A DNA stretch of 64,000 nucleotides from Alteromonadaceae bacterium (GTDB lineage: Bacteria; Pseudomonadota; Gammaproteobacteria; Enterobacterales; Alteromonadaceae), in contig JAESPQ010000052.1 of assembly GCA_016765535.1 (NCBI GenBank), forward strand, positions 26,110 through 90,109. Direction: 5' to 3'. Below the pieces are notes generated by a model. That model was given only the letters and a program-made list of their open reading frames with translations. It was not told the origin of the DNA and searched no databases. Made by a program: the position numbers and the translations under genes. Shown one piece after another: positions 1-9,451 of this stretch. The stretch's first letter is position 1; each line of letters starts with the position of its first letter.

Positions 1-105
1 GAGCAACAATTACTAAAGAACTAACATTCAATTAATCTGCTATTTTTAGTAGATAATTATAAACACACAACGAATAGACGACCAGTCTAATATAGAGCGA
101 ATAAT

Positions 106-1263
106 ATGAATAACTTTGAATTATATAACCCTACTCGACTTTGCTTTGGTAAAGGACAAATAGCTAATTTAAATACCTTAGTACCCGCTGACGCCAAAGT
201 ACTTATTTTATTTGGTGGTGGCAGCATTAAACGAAATGGCACTTTAGATGAAGTGACTACAGCACTAGGCAACAGAGAAATTAGCTACTTTGATGGTATT
301 GAACCTAATCCTAGTTACGAAACGATGATGAATGCCGTCAAAAAAATAAAAGATGAAAACATTACCTTTTTACTCGCTGTTGGTGGCGGTTCGGTTATTG
401 ACGGTACTAAATTTGTTGCTGCCGCAGCCAAGTTTGATGGAGAACCTTGGGACATTTTATTGAAAATGGGTGCAAATATTAATGCTGCTTTACCTTTTGG
501 CACTGTATTAACACTACCCGCAACAGGATCAGAAATGAATAGCGGCAGTGTTATTACTAAAAAAGATGAAAATGCAAAATTATTTTTTGGTAACCCATTA
601 GTATACCCACTGTTTTCAATTTTAGATCCCACTAAAACCTATTCTTTACCCGAAAAACAAATAGCCAACGGCGTTGTTGATGCTTTTATTCACACTATTG
701 AACAATACTTAACCTACCCAGTTAATGCTGCCGTACAAGACAGATTTGCCGAAGGGTTATTATTAACGTTAATTGAACAAGGACCACGCGCTTTAATTGA
801 AAAAGAAAATTATGATGTTCGAGCTAACATTATGTTTACCGCAACAATGGCGCTTAATGGCCTAATTGGTGTGGGCGTGCCACAAGATTGGTCTACCCAC
901 ATGATCGGCCATGAACTGACCGCATTACATGGTATTGATCATGCGCAAACACTTGCCATTATTCTTCCTAGCGTATTACGCGAAAAAGAAACACAAAAGC
1001 GTGACAAGTTGGCGCAATATGCTGAACGAGTTTGGGGGATTATTGAGGGTGACAACGCCACTAAAGCAGCACAGGCAATTACTAAAACCGAAGAGTTTTT
1101 TCATACTATGGGCATTAAAACACAACTTGCTGATTATGATCTTGGTAAAGATGATATTGCACAAATCATTAAACAATTAGCCGCCCATGGGCGTACCACT
1201 TTAGGTGAACATCAAGATATTGATTTAGCCACTAGCGAACGTATTTTACAGAGAAGTTTATAA
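106..1263 (+). CDS. yqhD: Iron-dependent, NAD(P)H-dependent alcohol/aldehyde dehydrogenase, YqhD type
   Basis: Group III metal-dependent alcohol dehydrogenase of 385 aa (E. coli YqhD is 387 aa), colinear from the N-terminal MNNFxLxxPTR onward. The cofactor loop GGGSVIDG is at residues 93-100. The four metal ligands expected in YqhD align at D192, H196, H265 and H279. In this family the enzyme reduces short-chain aldehydes with NADPH in the cytoplasm, protecting against reactive aldehydes. A curA-like reductase follows after 12 bases on the same strand and a DJ-1/PfpI gene lies further downstream, so the three look like a carbonyl-stress set. Family call is firm; substrate is inferred. Confidence 0.93.
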   Translation: MNNFELYNPTRLCFGKGQIANLNTLVPADAKVLILFGGGSIKRNGTLDEVTTALGNREISYFDGIEPNPSYETMMNAVKKIKDENITFLLAVGGGSVIDGTKFVAAAAKFDGEPWDILLKMGANINAALPFGTVLTLPATGSEMNSGSVITKKDENAKLFFGNPLVYPLFSILDPTKTYSLPEKQIANGVVDAFIHTIEQYLTYPVNAAVQDRFAEGLLLTLIEQGPRALIEKENYDVRANIMFTATMALNGLIGVGVPQDWSTHMIGHELTALHGIDHAQTLAIILPSVLREKETQKRDKLAQYAERVWGIIEGDNATKAAQAITKTEEFFHTMGIKTQLADYDLGKDDIAQIIKQLAAHGRTTLGEHQDIDLATSERILQRSL

Positions 1264-1275
1264 GGAAACACCAAA

Positions 1276-2337
1276 ATGACAAAATCGACGACACCAGCAG
1301 AGACACAACAAATGAATAGACAATGGCAGCTTGCCTCAAGACCAAATGGTTTACCCACAGACGATAATTTTATATTTAAAACAGTAGCTAAACCTATACC
1401 TAAAGCTGGTGAAATATTATTACGCACGGTGTATATGTCACTAGACCCTTATATGCGTGGCCGTATGAATGACGCCGAATCTTATGCTGAACCAGTAGCG
1501 ATTAATGAAGTAATGGTAGCGGGAGCCGTTTGCCAAGTTGAAAAAAGCAATAACGAAAATTACCGAGTAGGTGATTGGGTGGTTGCATTTAGCGGCTGGC
1601 AAGACTATGCAATTTCTGATGGAGTTGATTTATTAAAAATTCCCGCACAATTACCGAGTTTTTCTTATGCTTTAGGTGTGTTGGGTATGCCCGGGCTAAC
1701 TGCCTACATGGGCTTACTCGATATTGGCCAACCTAAAGCAGGAGAAACCTTAGTAGTTGCGGCAGCCACAGGTGCGGTGGGTAGTTTAGTTGGTCAAATA
1801 GGTAAAATTAAAGGCTGTAAAGTGATTGGTATTGCGGGTGGCAAAGAAAAATGCCAATACGCTATCAATGAACTAGGCTTTGATGACTGTATTGATCATA
1901 AAGCCAGTGATTTTACCCAGCGTTTAACCGCTGCTTGCGATAAGGGTATTGATATTTATTTTGAAAATGTCGGCGGTAAAGTATTTGATGCGGTAATGCC
2001 ATTATTAAACAGCTGTGCCCGCATTCCTTTGTGTGGATTAATCTCACAATACAATGCCACTGAACTGCCAGAGGGGCCTGATCGTTTATCCTTATTAATG
2101 GGTACTTTGCTCATTAAGCGTGTAAAAATGCAAGGATTTATCGTATTTGACGACTATGGTCATCGCTATAACGAGTTTGCAGAGCAGATGAGTGCTTGGT
2201 TAATGGCAGGAAAAATCAAATATAAAGAAGACATGATTGCAGGTTTAGAAAATGCCCCACAAGCTTTTATTGGTTTATTGCAAGGTAAAAACTTTGGCAA
2301 AGTTGTGGTACGTGTAGCAGATGACAATAGTAAATAG
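1276..2337 (+). CDS. curA: NADP-dependent medium-chain oxidoreductase, CurA-like
   Basis: 353-aa zinc-independent medium-chain reductase of the leukotriene B4 12-hydroxydehydrogenase/curcumin reductase family. The N-terminal part carries the family signature SLDPYMRGRM. The Rossmann half contains AAATGAVGSLVGQIGKIKGCKVIGIAGG, the NADPH-binding segment. Family members reduce alpha,beta-unsaturated carbonyl double bonds. It starts 12 bases after the yqhD-like gene, with AAGGAAACA upstream as ribosome binding site, so the two are probably cotranscribed. The true substrate cannot be read from sequence. Confidence 0.88.
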   Translation: MTKSTTPAETQQMNRQWQLASRPNGLPTDDNFIFKTVAKPIPKAGEILLRTVYMSLDPYMRGRMNDAESYAEPVAINEVMVAGAVCQVEKSNNENYRVGDWVVAFSGWQDYAISDGVDLLKIPAQLPSFSYALGVLGMPGLTAYMGLLDIGQPKAGETLVVAAATGAVGSLVGQIGKIKGCKVIGIAGGKEKCQYAINELGFDDCIDHKASDFTQRLTAACDKGIDIYFENVGGKVFDAVMPLLNSCARIPLCGLISQYNATELPEGPDRLSLLMGTLLIKRVKMQGFIVFDDYGHRYNEFAEQMSAWLMAGKIKYKEDMIAGLENAPQAFIGLLQGKNFGKVVVRVADDNSK

Positions 2338-2372
2338 ATCCTGAAATAAGTTCGGGATGACGAACTTTATTT
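2338..2372. repeat. CTGAAA-AAGTTC-GGATGAC intergenic repeat, copy 1
   Basis: The sequence CCTGAAATAAGTTCGGGATGACGAAC directly follows the curA-like stop codon. A close relative (ACTGAAACAAGTTCAGCATGAC) lies at about 3268-3289. Each forms a short hairpin (CTGAA/TTCAG or its variant). This looks like a dispersed REP-like element of the genome. Confidence 0.5.
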
Positions 2373-2430
2373 AATTACCAAATTAAATTTTAACATTATG
2401 AAATATTATAACTAACAGATAGGAAACAAA

Positions 2431-3108
2431 ATGAAAATATTATTAGTATTAACATCACACGACAAACTCGGTGACACAGACATGAAAACGGGTTTTTGGT
2501 TAGAAGAATTTGCCGCGCCTTATTACGAGTTTAAAGATGCTGGGGCAACCATCACCTTAGCTTCACCTAAAGGCGGGCAACCACCATTAGATCCTAAAAG
2601 TGACGAAGCTGATTTTCAAACCGATGCCACTCGTCGTTTTGAACAAGACCCAGAAGCACAACAAGCACTTGCTAATACAACAAAGCTAGCTGATATTAAC
2701 GGTGACGATTATGATGCTGTATTTTATCCTGGTGGCCATGGTCCTTTATGGGATTTAGCCGAAGATAAAAATTCTATTGCACTCATTGAAAATCAATATA
2801 AAGCAGGTAAACCTGTTGGTTTGGTGTGTCATGCCGTTGCTGCATTACAGAAAACTAAAGACGAAACAGGTAATGCTTTAGTTAACAATAAACGGGTAAC
2901 AGGTTTTAGCAATAGTGAAGAAGACGCCGTACAATTAACCAATATAGTGCCATTTTTAGTGGAAGATGATTTAAAAGCACAAGGGGCTAACTATCAAAAA
3001 GGTGACGATTGGACAAGTTACATTGAAGTAGATGGCAATTTGATCACAGGACAAAATCCTGCCTCATCAGCCGCCGTTGCTCAGGCCATGTTAGTACAGC
3101 TTAAATAA
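2431..3108 (+). CDS. DJ-1/PfpI family (type 1 glutamine amidotransferase-like) protein
   Basis: 225-aa single-domain protein of the DJ-1/PfpI superfamily, closest in layout to Hsp31/HchA-like glyoxalase III proteins. The nucleophile elbow LVCHAVAAL places the catalytic cysteine at C133 followed by H134. The conserved glutamate is probably E25 in FWLEEFAAP, and FYPGGHGPLWDL is the family glycine-rich loop. Family members act on methylglyoxal or glycated macromolecules, or as stress chaperones. AGGAAACAAA precedes the ATG. Its position after two carbonyl reductases fits aldehyde defence, but the activity is inferred. Confidence 0.85.
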   Translation: MKILLVLTSHDKLGDTDMKTGFWLEEFAAPYYEFKDAGATITLASPKGGQPPLDPKSDEADFQTDATRRFEQDPEAQQALANTTKLADINGDDYDAVFYPGGHGPLWDLAEDKNSIALIENQYKAGKPVGLVCHAVAALQKTKDETGNALVNNKRVTGFSNSEEDAVQLTNIVPFLVEDDLKAQGANYQKGDDWTSYIEVDGNLITGQNPASSAAVAQAMLVQLK

Positions 3109-3263
3109 ACATAAATCACAATTAACTAGATACCCAAACCACCTAAAGATTCAGGATCCAGCTAGAATTAAGAAACACTTTAGGTAAGATATAAAATGTG
3201 GACATAAATAATGATTTTTCATGTCCATGCAGATAACTCAGGTATTTATTGTAGTATTGTCAT

Positions 3264-3292
3264 GCTGATACTGAAACAAGTTCAGCATGACT
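3264..3292. repeat. CTGAAACAAGTTCAGCATGAC repeat, copy 2
   Basis: TGATACTGAAACAAGTTCAGCATGACTTTTT contains a CTGAA/TTCAG hairpin followed by a T run. It lies between the convergent DJ-1/PfpI gene and the barrel gene and could also end transcription of the plus-strand gene. It is related to the copy at 2338. Confidence 0.45.
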
Positions 3293-3309
3293 TTTTCAGC
3301 ATCAGCAAA

Positions 3310-4131
3310 TTAAAAATGTACAATAGCACCCGCAAATGCACCAGAGAATTCTAAATTAGTATACAAATTATCAATATTATCTAATTCTAATTTCACGTCG
3401 CGATAGCCAAGTGTTAAGTTCACATCAACCGCTAAGTTGTCCACTAACTCATAACTAATACCCGCTTGATAATCATATAATGTCTGTCCTTTAAATGATA
3501 AAAAATTACCATTGGCAAAAACATTGAAGTCTGTTGTTGGTATACCAAAAATAAATGCCGCATAAAACATTGGAACATAAGAAGAAGCACGTAACGTCGC
3601 ATTAGAGCTTACCGGTGGTGTGGTTGCGGTGGTTGCATCAACAGCAATTTTAACATCAATCTTACGTGCAGTTAACCCAAAATCAAAGGTTAACAAATCA
3701 TTATCAAACACTTCATAGTAGGCGGTATAATCAATATAACGGGTATTAAATACCGTATTAGCACTTGATGGTGGAAAAGTTGTACCCGCAAAATTAAAAT
3801 CTGTGCTTAACGTGGTAGCACCTTTAGTGTCTAACGTAGTTGACGATATTTTTAAGTTAGGTAAAAAAGGTAATGGATGTTCAAGTGCAATAAAAAAGCT
3901 ACCTTGCTGTTTATTTGCTAGGTTAAAATCAATTTGTTGATCTCTTTCCCCAAATAGACCTGTCGCGTTGCTATCCCAAACTTGCCCCCCCAAATACAAG
4001 CCGATAGCATCAGCATGGGCTACATTCATCATGGCGGTAGAGGTAACAACTGTTATTGCAACAGCGGTTAATGTTTTTTTAATCGGTCGTGCTAGCTTTT
4101 GAAATTGAATACGTTGAAATTGAGTGCGCAT
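3310..4131 (-). CDS. Outer-membrane beta-barrel protein, TIGR04219-like
   Basis: The chosen start gives a 273-aa precursor beginning MRTQFQ; AAAGGAT lies 11 bases upstream of it, whereas the longer track start overlaps the upstream gene. A basic N-terminus is followed by a hydrophobic stretch and AHA|DAI, a good signal peptidase I site. The mature part begins with LYLGGQVWDSNATG, alternates polar and hydrophobic residues as in beta strands, and ends in aromatic HF typical of barrels. It matches the TIGR04219 type of small barrels by pattern. It lies 7 bases after the DUF2333 gene, so is probably cotranscribed with it. Role unknown. Confidence 0.75.
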   Translation of the reverse strand: MRTQFQRIQFQKLARPIKKTLTAVAITVVTSTAMMNVAHADAIGLYLGGQVWDSNATGLFGERDQQIDFNLANKQQGSFFIALEHPLPFLPNLKISSTTLDTKGATTLSTDFNFAGTTFPPSSANTVFNTRYIDYTAYYEVFDNDLLTFDFGLTARKIDVKIAVDATTATTPPVSSNATLRASSYVPMFYAAFIFGIPTTDFNVFANGNFLSFKGQTLYDYQAGISYELVDNLAVDVNLTLGYRDVKLELDNIDNLYTNLEFSGAFAGAIVHF

Positions 4132-4138
4132 AAAAATT

Positions 4139-5131
4139 TTATCCTTTACTAAGTAATTCATTTAAATCAATAATGCCCGCATTCGCGCGCGAAATATAAT
4201 TAGCCATAACCAATGAATGATTGGCAACAAAGCCAAAACCACTACCATTTAATATCATCGGACTCCATACGGTTTGTTGGCTAGACTCTAATTCTTTAAT
4301 TATTTGTTGTAAGCTCACTTTGGCGTTTTTCTTAGCAAGCACACCATCAAAATCAATTTCTATTGCTTTTAATAAATGCAACAACGCCCATGCTGCACCA
4401 CGCGCTTCATAAAATTCATCGTCTATTTTCCACCAACTTGTTTTTAACATCACATGTGAGGCAGTTGCAGTAGATTGCTGAGCACCACTATCACCCGCTA
4501 AATCAGTATTGCTTTGATCATGACCAACGCTAGCACTTAAACGCTGAGAATAACTGCCCAAGCGTTTTTCAACTTGTTGTAACCATGCACGTAAATTGTC
4601 AGCGCGGGTATAAAATTGTGCTTTTTGACTTTTAGGATCTGTCAACTCTTTACGATATTGATACAGCGCTTGTACGCCTTTTTTATATTCACTTTCAGCG
4701 CTAGGAAACGCCCAACGTGTACTGTCAATATTAAAACGTGGTTGTGCTTCTTTTAACTGTTGATTGACCAAAGACTGTGATTGCGAACGACTAAAACCTT
4801 GCCGCATAGCAAGCGCCATATCACGTACCATTTCTAATACGCCAAATTCCCATGCAGGAATATCATCTAAAAAGGCTCCTGGCGGCATAGCATCGTTAGA
4901 TAAATAACCACCGGGCTTATTCCATAATTTTTCAGTCACACGAATTAACGCAGTGGTGGTAGTGTAACCAATAACGGGAGCTACACCATCAGCTTTGGCA
5001 TCAGCCGTCACCATCGCTTTAATGTTCATTCTGTCTGGCTCAAAACTCCAATAAACACCTAAAAAATAAAAACTAAGAACCACTATCGCAATGATTATAG
5101 ATACTGATTTTATTGAAAATTTAATGCTCAT
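4139..5131 (-). CDS. DUF2333 family inner-membrane-anchored protein
   Basis: 330-aa protein with one N-terminal hydrophobic segment at about residues 9-27 (VSIIIAIVVLSFYFLGVYW) and a large, mostly helical remainder predicted to face the periplasm. Conserved stretches such as PGGYLSNDAMPPGAFLDDIPAWEFG and EARGAAWALLHLLKAIE match the DUF2333 family common in gammaproteobacteria. No enzymatic motif is visible. Transcription runs toward the barrel gene, with a PCuAC-type gene 42 bases upstream on the same strand. Function unknown. Confidence 0.8.
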   Translation of the reverse strand: MSIKFSIKSVSIIIAIVVLSFYFLGVYWSFEPDRMNIKAMVTADAKADGVAPVIGYTTTTALIRVTEKLWNKPGGYLSNDAMPPGAFLDDIPAWEFGVLEMVRDMALAMRQGFSRSQSQSLVNQQLKEAQPRFNIDSTRWAFPSAESEYKKGVQALYQYRKELTDPKSQKAQFYTRADNLRAWLQQVEKRLGSYSQRLSASVGHDQSNTDLAGDSGAQQSTATASHVMLKTSWWKIDDEFYEARGAAWALLHLLKAIEIDFDGVLAKKNAKVSLQQIIKELESSQQTVWSPMILNGSGFGFVANHSLVMANYISRANAGIIDLNELLSKG

Positions 5132-5173
5132 TTTTCTTCCTACTGATGAGAGTGTTTCACTTTATTAAAAATA

Positions 5174-5677
5174 TTATTTATTAATGCGTTTTCTTTTAAT
5201 ACTAAATACAGGCATCTTAACGATTACATTTTTATGATTAGCAAAATGAAAATTTAGCTCAGTCATTTGACCATCTTTAAGACCATTTTTTAAACCGAAT
5301 ATCATTAAATGTAAACCGTAAGGTTGTAACAAAACCTTAGCATTGGCTTTAATGCTTATTGCGTCAAGTCGCTCCATTTTCATCATGCCATTTTTCATAG
5401 TATGAGCATGAATTTCGATACGAGGGCTAAAATCACTACTAATTGAGATTAATTTTATTGTTTTATCGCTATGATTAATTAACGTCATATAAGCTGATGA
5501 AACGTGGTTACCGGGCAAGGTTTCACGGATATAGGCATTTTTTATCGCTATGTATTGCTTGGCTATTGCTTGTCCATTGATTTTCTGAGCATTAATTTTC
5601 TGAGCATCGCTGTTGGCACTGAAAAATGACAAAAACAGCAGTAAAACACTCGCAATATTTTTATTATTACTGTTCAT
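5174..5677 (-). CDS. Periplasmic copper chaperone, PCu(A)C family
   Basis: 167-aa secreted protein. A hydrophobic N-terminal stretch (IASVLLLFLSFFSANSDA) acts as signal peptide. The copper site of the family is visible as a His/Met cluster EIHAHTMKNGMMKM (about 88-101) followed by GLHLMIFGL (HxM at 123-125). Family members hand Cu(I) to the Cu-A site of cytochrome oxidase. Immediately after the signal peptide AQKINAQKINGQ is a small in-frame duplication. No cytochrome oxidase gene is nearby. Confidence 0.82.
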   Translation of the reverse strand: MNSNNKNIASVLLLFLSFFSANSDAQKINAQKINGQAIAKQYIAIKNAYIRETLPGNHVSSAYMTLINHSDKTIKLISISSDFSPRIEIHAHTMKNGMMKMERLDAISIKANAKVLLQPYGLHLMIFGLKNGLKDGQMTELNFHFANHKNVIVKMPVFSIKRKRINK

Positions 5678-5762
5678 TTAAATTTATACACCTGTACATC
5701 CGTTTAAAAATCATCATAATAATAGCAATTCAACAACATTATTCCTAATGAAAGCAGAGAAA

Positions 5763-6503
5763 ATGAGTAACTTAATTTTAACAGCTGAACAAAATGGTCT
5801 ATTCACCATAACATTAAATCGCTTTGATAAAAAAAATGCTTTAAATGATGCTATGTATCAACAACTTTGCCAACACTTTGAATATGCTGCTTTTACTGAC
5901 AACATTCATTGTGTCTTGATCCAAGGCGATGAAAATTGCTTTTGTGCAGGTAACGACCTTGACGATTTTATTAAAGCAGACGAAAATTCAGATCTGGCTG
6001 CCTTTAAATTCATCAAAATATTAGGAACGTTTAATAAGCCTCTTGTAGCCGCTGTAGCGGGTGCTGCAGTAGGTATTGGCACAACTATGTTGTTACATTG
6101 CGATATGGTCTTTGCTGCCACAAACAGTAAATTTAAACTACCTTTTACTCAATTAGGATTATGCCCTGAGGCTGCATCAAGTTATTTATTACCTTTACGC
6201 ATTGGTGCCAACCGCGCTTTTGAATTAATGATATTAGGCGATACTTTTTCAGCTGAACAAGCTTTTACTTATGGTTTAGTAAATAAAGTTTGTTCGCCTG
6301 AAGAGCTGCTTGCTAGCGCACAACAAAGTGCCATCCGCATTGCTCAACTACCTAGTGATGCAGTAATAACAGGACGAAGATTAATTCGTCAAGCAAGCCA
6401 AGCACAAATAGCACAAGTGATGAATGATGAAGCAAACGAATTTTTCCGTTTAGTTAAGGGTAAAGAATGCAAAAATATTATTGCAAAATTTTTTAAACGA
6501 TAA
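5763..6503 (+). CDS. Enoyl-CoA hydratase/isomerase family protein
   Basis: Crotonase-fold protein. I prefer the ATG at 5763 (MSNLILTAEQ), preceded by AGCAGAGA, over the in-frame ATG at 5748, which has no ribosome binding site. The oxyanion-hole segments ENCFCAGNDLDDF and AGAAVGIGTTMLLHCDMVFA are well preserved. FTQLGLCPEAASSYLLP holds the glutamate position seen in enoyl-CoA hydratases and isomerases. The C-terminus lacks extra domains. It probably acts in fatty-acid or amino-acid acyl-CoA catabolism, with the exact substrate undetermined. It stands alone and ends at a strong hairpin terminator. Confidence 0.86.
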   Translation: MSNLILTAEQNGLFTITLNRFDKKNALNDAMYQQLCQHFEYAAFTDNIHCVLIQGDENCFCAGNDLDDFIKADENSDLAAFKFIKILGTFNKPLVAAVAGAAVGIGTTMLLHCDMVFAATNSKFKLPFTQLGLCPEAASSYLLPLRIGANRAFELMILGDTFSAEQAFTYGLVNKVCSPEELLASAQQSAIRIAQLPSDAVITGRRLIRQASQAQIAQVMNDEANEFFRLVKGKECKNIIAKFFKR

Positions 6504-6571
6504 AAAATAAGCAAGCAAACAATCCCTCACAAACACAACCGTTTTAATAATATATTTACAAATAATTCATC

Positions 6572-6602
6572 AAAGCCATTGACATAATATGTCGATGGCT
6601 TT
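6572..6602 (+). terminator. Hairpin terminator after the enoyl-CoA hydratase gene
   Basis: AAAGCCATTGACA-TAATA-TGTCGATGGCTTT forms a 13-bp stem with a single imperfect pair and is followed by a TTATTTTA tract. It is placed about 70 bases after the stop codon. Confidence 0.75.
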
Positions 6603-6740
6603 ATTTTATGGTCTCATTTATTAAAAATACAGTGCTAACTATAAAAATAATAACTATTTGTCGAGACAACCTACAACTCAAACTGAACTTATAGATATAA
6701 ATATAAAAAATAGTTGCTACTACATATGGAGATCACCGTA

Positions 6741-7457
6741 ATGACACTTTCAGCAAACCCGATACAAGCTTGTATCGACACACTCGTATCGCCTGCTACT
6801 GCCTTTGCCACTATCAAAGAAAAAAAATCTTGGTCGTGGTTGCCATTTATTTTAGTGGTTGGCGCAACATTTTCACTATTTATGTATTTTTACCAAACAG
6901 TTGATTTTAATTGGATGATCGAACAAATGGCTGATGGTATGGCCGCTAGTGGTAAAAGTGAAGAGCAAGCAAAAGCATTTCAAGACAATATGACCCACAG
7001 CATGATGCAATGGAGTACCATTATCGGCGGTACTGTTGGCATAATAGTGATTAATTTACTGATGGCACTTTATTATTATTTAGCCACAAAAGTTGCTGCA
7101 AAAAATGATTATAAATTTACCGATTGGTACGGTTTTACTTGGTGGGTTTCATTACCAATTGTAGTTTCGGCCTTACTTTCTGCCTTGGTAATATTTTTTG
7201 CTGACAATGGTCAGATTTCACTGCACGATTTGCAACCCACTAGCTTAAATGGCTTACTATTCGGTCTTGATCAATCGAGCCATTGGTTTGCTTTTTTAGA
7301 AGGTATTAACCTTTTTAGTTTTTGGACGTTAGCAATTGCCACCATCGGCTTAAAAGCATGGTTAAACATAACCACTAATAAAGCCCTTTCGATTAGTGCT
7401 ACCCCCTTTATAGTTATTTATGGCAGTTGGGCGCTTTATATCGCCTTTTTAGCCTAA
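6741..7457 (+). CDS. Yip1 family integral membrane protein
   Basis: The start at MTLSANP is preferred because TGGAGATCACC lies 8-10 bases upstream; the longer track start (6714) has no such signal. The protein is about 238 aa with an opening typical of bacterial Yip1-domain proteins (PIQACIDTLVSPATAFATIKEKKSWSWLPFILV) and five or so hydrophobic segments, including LPFILVVGATFSLFMYFY and the C-terminal FIVIYGSWALYIAFLA. Bacterial members have no assigned biochemical role. It lies just upstream of the MacA/MacB-like exporter and may be cotranscribed with it. Confidence 0.8.
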   Translation: MTLSANPIQACIDTLVSPATAFATIKEKKSWSWLPFILVVGATFSLFMYFYQTVDFNWMIEQMADGMAASGKSEEQAKAFQDNMTHSMMQWSTIIGGTVGIIVINLLMALYYYLATKVAAKNDYKFTDWYGFTWWVSLPIVVSALLSALVIFFADNGQISLHDLQPTSLNGLLFGLDQSSHWFAFLEGINLFSFWTLAIATIGLKAWLNITTNKALSISATPFIVIYGSWALYIAFLA

Positions 7458-7499
7458 ATTAAATTTATACACTAAGGAATTCTTTAAGGTGTTAATTCT

Positions 7500-8693
7500 A
7501 TGAAAAAAACATTAATTATTATTGCGGTGATCATAAGCCTTGTTGCTTTAGCCTATTTTAAAAAAACAGGACAATCACACGCAATAGAAGTTAAAGTGCA
7601 GCAAATAAAGGCTGAGAAGATCAAACGCTCTATTTTAGCTTCAGGTACCTTAGTGTATGTACAGCAAGTACAATTACGCTCAGAAGTTATTGGCCAAGTA
7701 AACGAATTATTAATAGCTGAAGGCGATAAAGTACATAAAGGGCAAATATTAATGCGTTTAGATCCCCGTACTTTTAAAGCGGATGTAAAACAACAACAAG
7801 CGTTTGTGCGCTTGCAAAGTATTGCTATTGAACGTCAAGAAAAGCAACTTGAAAACTTAAAATCACAATGGCAACGTAAGCGCGATTTATATCAACGAAA
7901 AATTTTAGATCAAGACGCTTTCGAATCGATTGAAAATCAATATGCACTCGCCAAAATAGATTTACGCTCACGCCAAGAATCTTTACTACAAGCACAAGCA
8001 ACATTAGACAAAGCGAAGGAGCGTTTAGATAAAACAGTATTTCGCTCTCCTATTGACGGCATAGCCACTTCAGTTGATATAAAGCAAGGCGAAACAGCTA
8101 TTAGCGGTACTACTAATATTTCAGGCTCTAACTTAATCACCCTTGCCGACCCTTCGTCTATTTTAATTGAAGTACAAGTAGATGAAGCCGATATTGCTGA
8201 TATTCGAGTAAATCAACAAGCCGATATTTTTGCAGTAGCCTTTCCTGATGAAGCATTAAAAGGCACAGTACAAAGCATCGCAACCACCGCTAAACGCGCC
8301 CAAGGTCGCCAAGGATTAAGTTTTAAAGTTAAAATATTACTTGCTGATAATAACAGTATTGCGGTACGTCCAGGCATGAGTTGTCGCGCCGAAATATATA
8401 CCAAGAGCAAAGACAAAGCATTAGCCGTACCAAGTGAAGCAGTAATTTTCGCTAAAAATGAGAATAGCAAAAAAGACTTAAATTCAAACGATAAAAAAAA
8501 TAACGATCATGTTTTTATTATGATTAATAATAAAGCTGTTAAGCGTAATGTTCAGTTAGGTATATCTAATGATCGATTACAAGAAATTATCTTAGGTGTA
8601 AAAGCAGGTGATAAAGTGATTATTGGTCCTGCCAGAGCGTTAACTAAACTCAAAAATGGTCAAGCAGTTAAAGTGAGTAAAAAAGAGATTTAG
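7500..8693 (+). CDS. macA: Periplasmic adaptor (membrane fusion protein), MacA/HlyD type
   Basis: 397-aa adaptor with an N-terminal membrane anchor (TLIIIAVIISLVALAYF). The biotinyl-lipoyl halves are seen as RSEVIGQVNELLIAEGDKVHKGQILMRLDP and FRSPIDGIATSVDIKQGETAI, flanking a helical hairpin of roughly 100 residues (85-185). The beta-barrel domain follows (VDEADIADIRVNQQADIFAVAFP). Family members link an inner-membrane ABC transporter to an outer-membrane channel. The ATPase gene starts 2 bases after its stop and the permease overlaps that, so the three form one operon. No outer-membrane factor is encoded here. Substrate unknown. Confidence 0.88.
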   Translation: MKKTLIIIAVIISLVALAYFKKTGQSHAIEVKVQQIKAEKIKRSILASGTLVYVQQVQLRSEVIGQVNELLIAEGDKVHKGQILMRLDPRTFKADVKQQQAFVRLQSIAIERQEKQLENLKSQWQRKRDLYQRKILDQDAFESIENQYALAKIDLRSRQESLLQAQATLDKAKERLDKTVFRSPIDGIATSVDIKQGETAISGTTNISGSNLITLADPSSILIEVQVDEADIADIRVNQQADIFAVAFPDEALKGTVQSIATTAKRAQGRQGLSFKVKILLADNNSIAVRPGMSCRAEIYTKSKDKALAVPSEAVIFAKNENSKKDLNSNDKKNNDHVFIMINNKAVKRNVQLGISNDRLQEIILGVKAGDKVIIGPARALTKLKNGQAVKVSKKEI

Positions 8694-8695
8694 TA

Positions 8696-9451
8696 ATGAC
8701 TACAGCACACAAAACTAGCTCAATAGCTGCAAAGCCAATTATTGAGCTTAATAACATTGCCAAGCGCTATCAAATGGGTGGCGAAGAGTTTTATGCACTT
8801 AATGATTTTAGCCTTAATATTCAATTAAATGATTATCTTGCTATCATTGGTCCTTCCGGTTCGGGCAAATCAACGCTAATGAATATTTTAGGCTGCCTAG
8901 ATTATCCCACCACGGGCGAATATTATTTACGCGAAAATGATATTGCTCATTTAGACGAGTCAGCGCTAGCTCGTATTCGAAATTTAGAAATAGGTTTTAT
9001 TTTTCAAAGTTTTAATTTATTACCTCGCGCAAGTGCTTTGCAAAATGTTATGCAGCCTTTAATTTATCGTGGCATGCATTTAAAAGAACGCAAAAAAAAA
9101 GCCACCACAGCCCTGACGCGTGTTGGCTTGCAAAGTCGTTTAAATCATTTACCTAATCAACTTTCTGGCGGACAAAGACAACGTGTTGCCATTGCTAGAG
9201 CATTAGTAACCGAACCTGCCATCTTATTAGCTGATGAACCTACAGGTAATTTAGACTCCACCACAACGGCTGAGATCATGGTATTGTTTGATCAACTCCA
9301 TCATGATGGTCAAACAGTCATTATTGTCACCCATGAACAAGACATTGCCAACCGTTGTCATCGTGTTATACGTTTAAAAGATGGTCGTTTAGTCGCTGAT
9401 ACTGTTAACGATAGCAATAACAACCGAAAAATCAAGGATACTTATGTCTAG
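8696..9451 (+). CDS. ABC transporter ATP-binding protein, MacB/LolD type
   Basis: 251-aa nucleotide-binding subunit. Walker [11 protein letters not shown]-loop [11 protein letters not shown], signature LSGGQRQR, Walker [14 protein letters not shown] and H-loop VTHEQD are all intact. It belongs to the MacB/LolD/FtsE group that powers mechanotransmission-type exporters. Unlike classic E. coli MacB, which fuses ATPase and permease, the two parts are separate genes here. The downstream permease start codon overlaps its last 8 bases, so the two are translationally coupled. Confidence 0.9.
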   Translation: MTTAHKTSSIAAKPIIELNNIAKRYQMGGEEFYALNDFSLNIQLNDYLAIIGPSGSGKSTLMNILGCLDYPTTGEYYLRENDIAHLDESALARIRNLEIGFIFQSFNLLPRASALQNVMQPLIYRGMHLKERKKKATTALTRVGLQSRLNHLPNQLSGGQRQRVAIARALVTEPAILLADEPTGNLDSTTTAEIMVLFDQLHHDGQTVIIVTHEQDIANRCHRVIRLKDGRLVADTVNDSNNNRKIKDTYV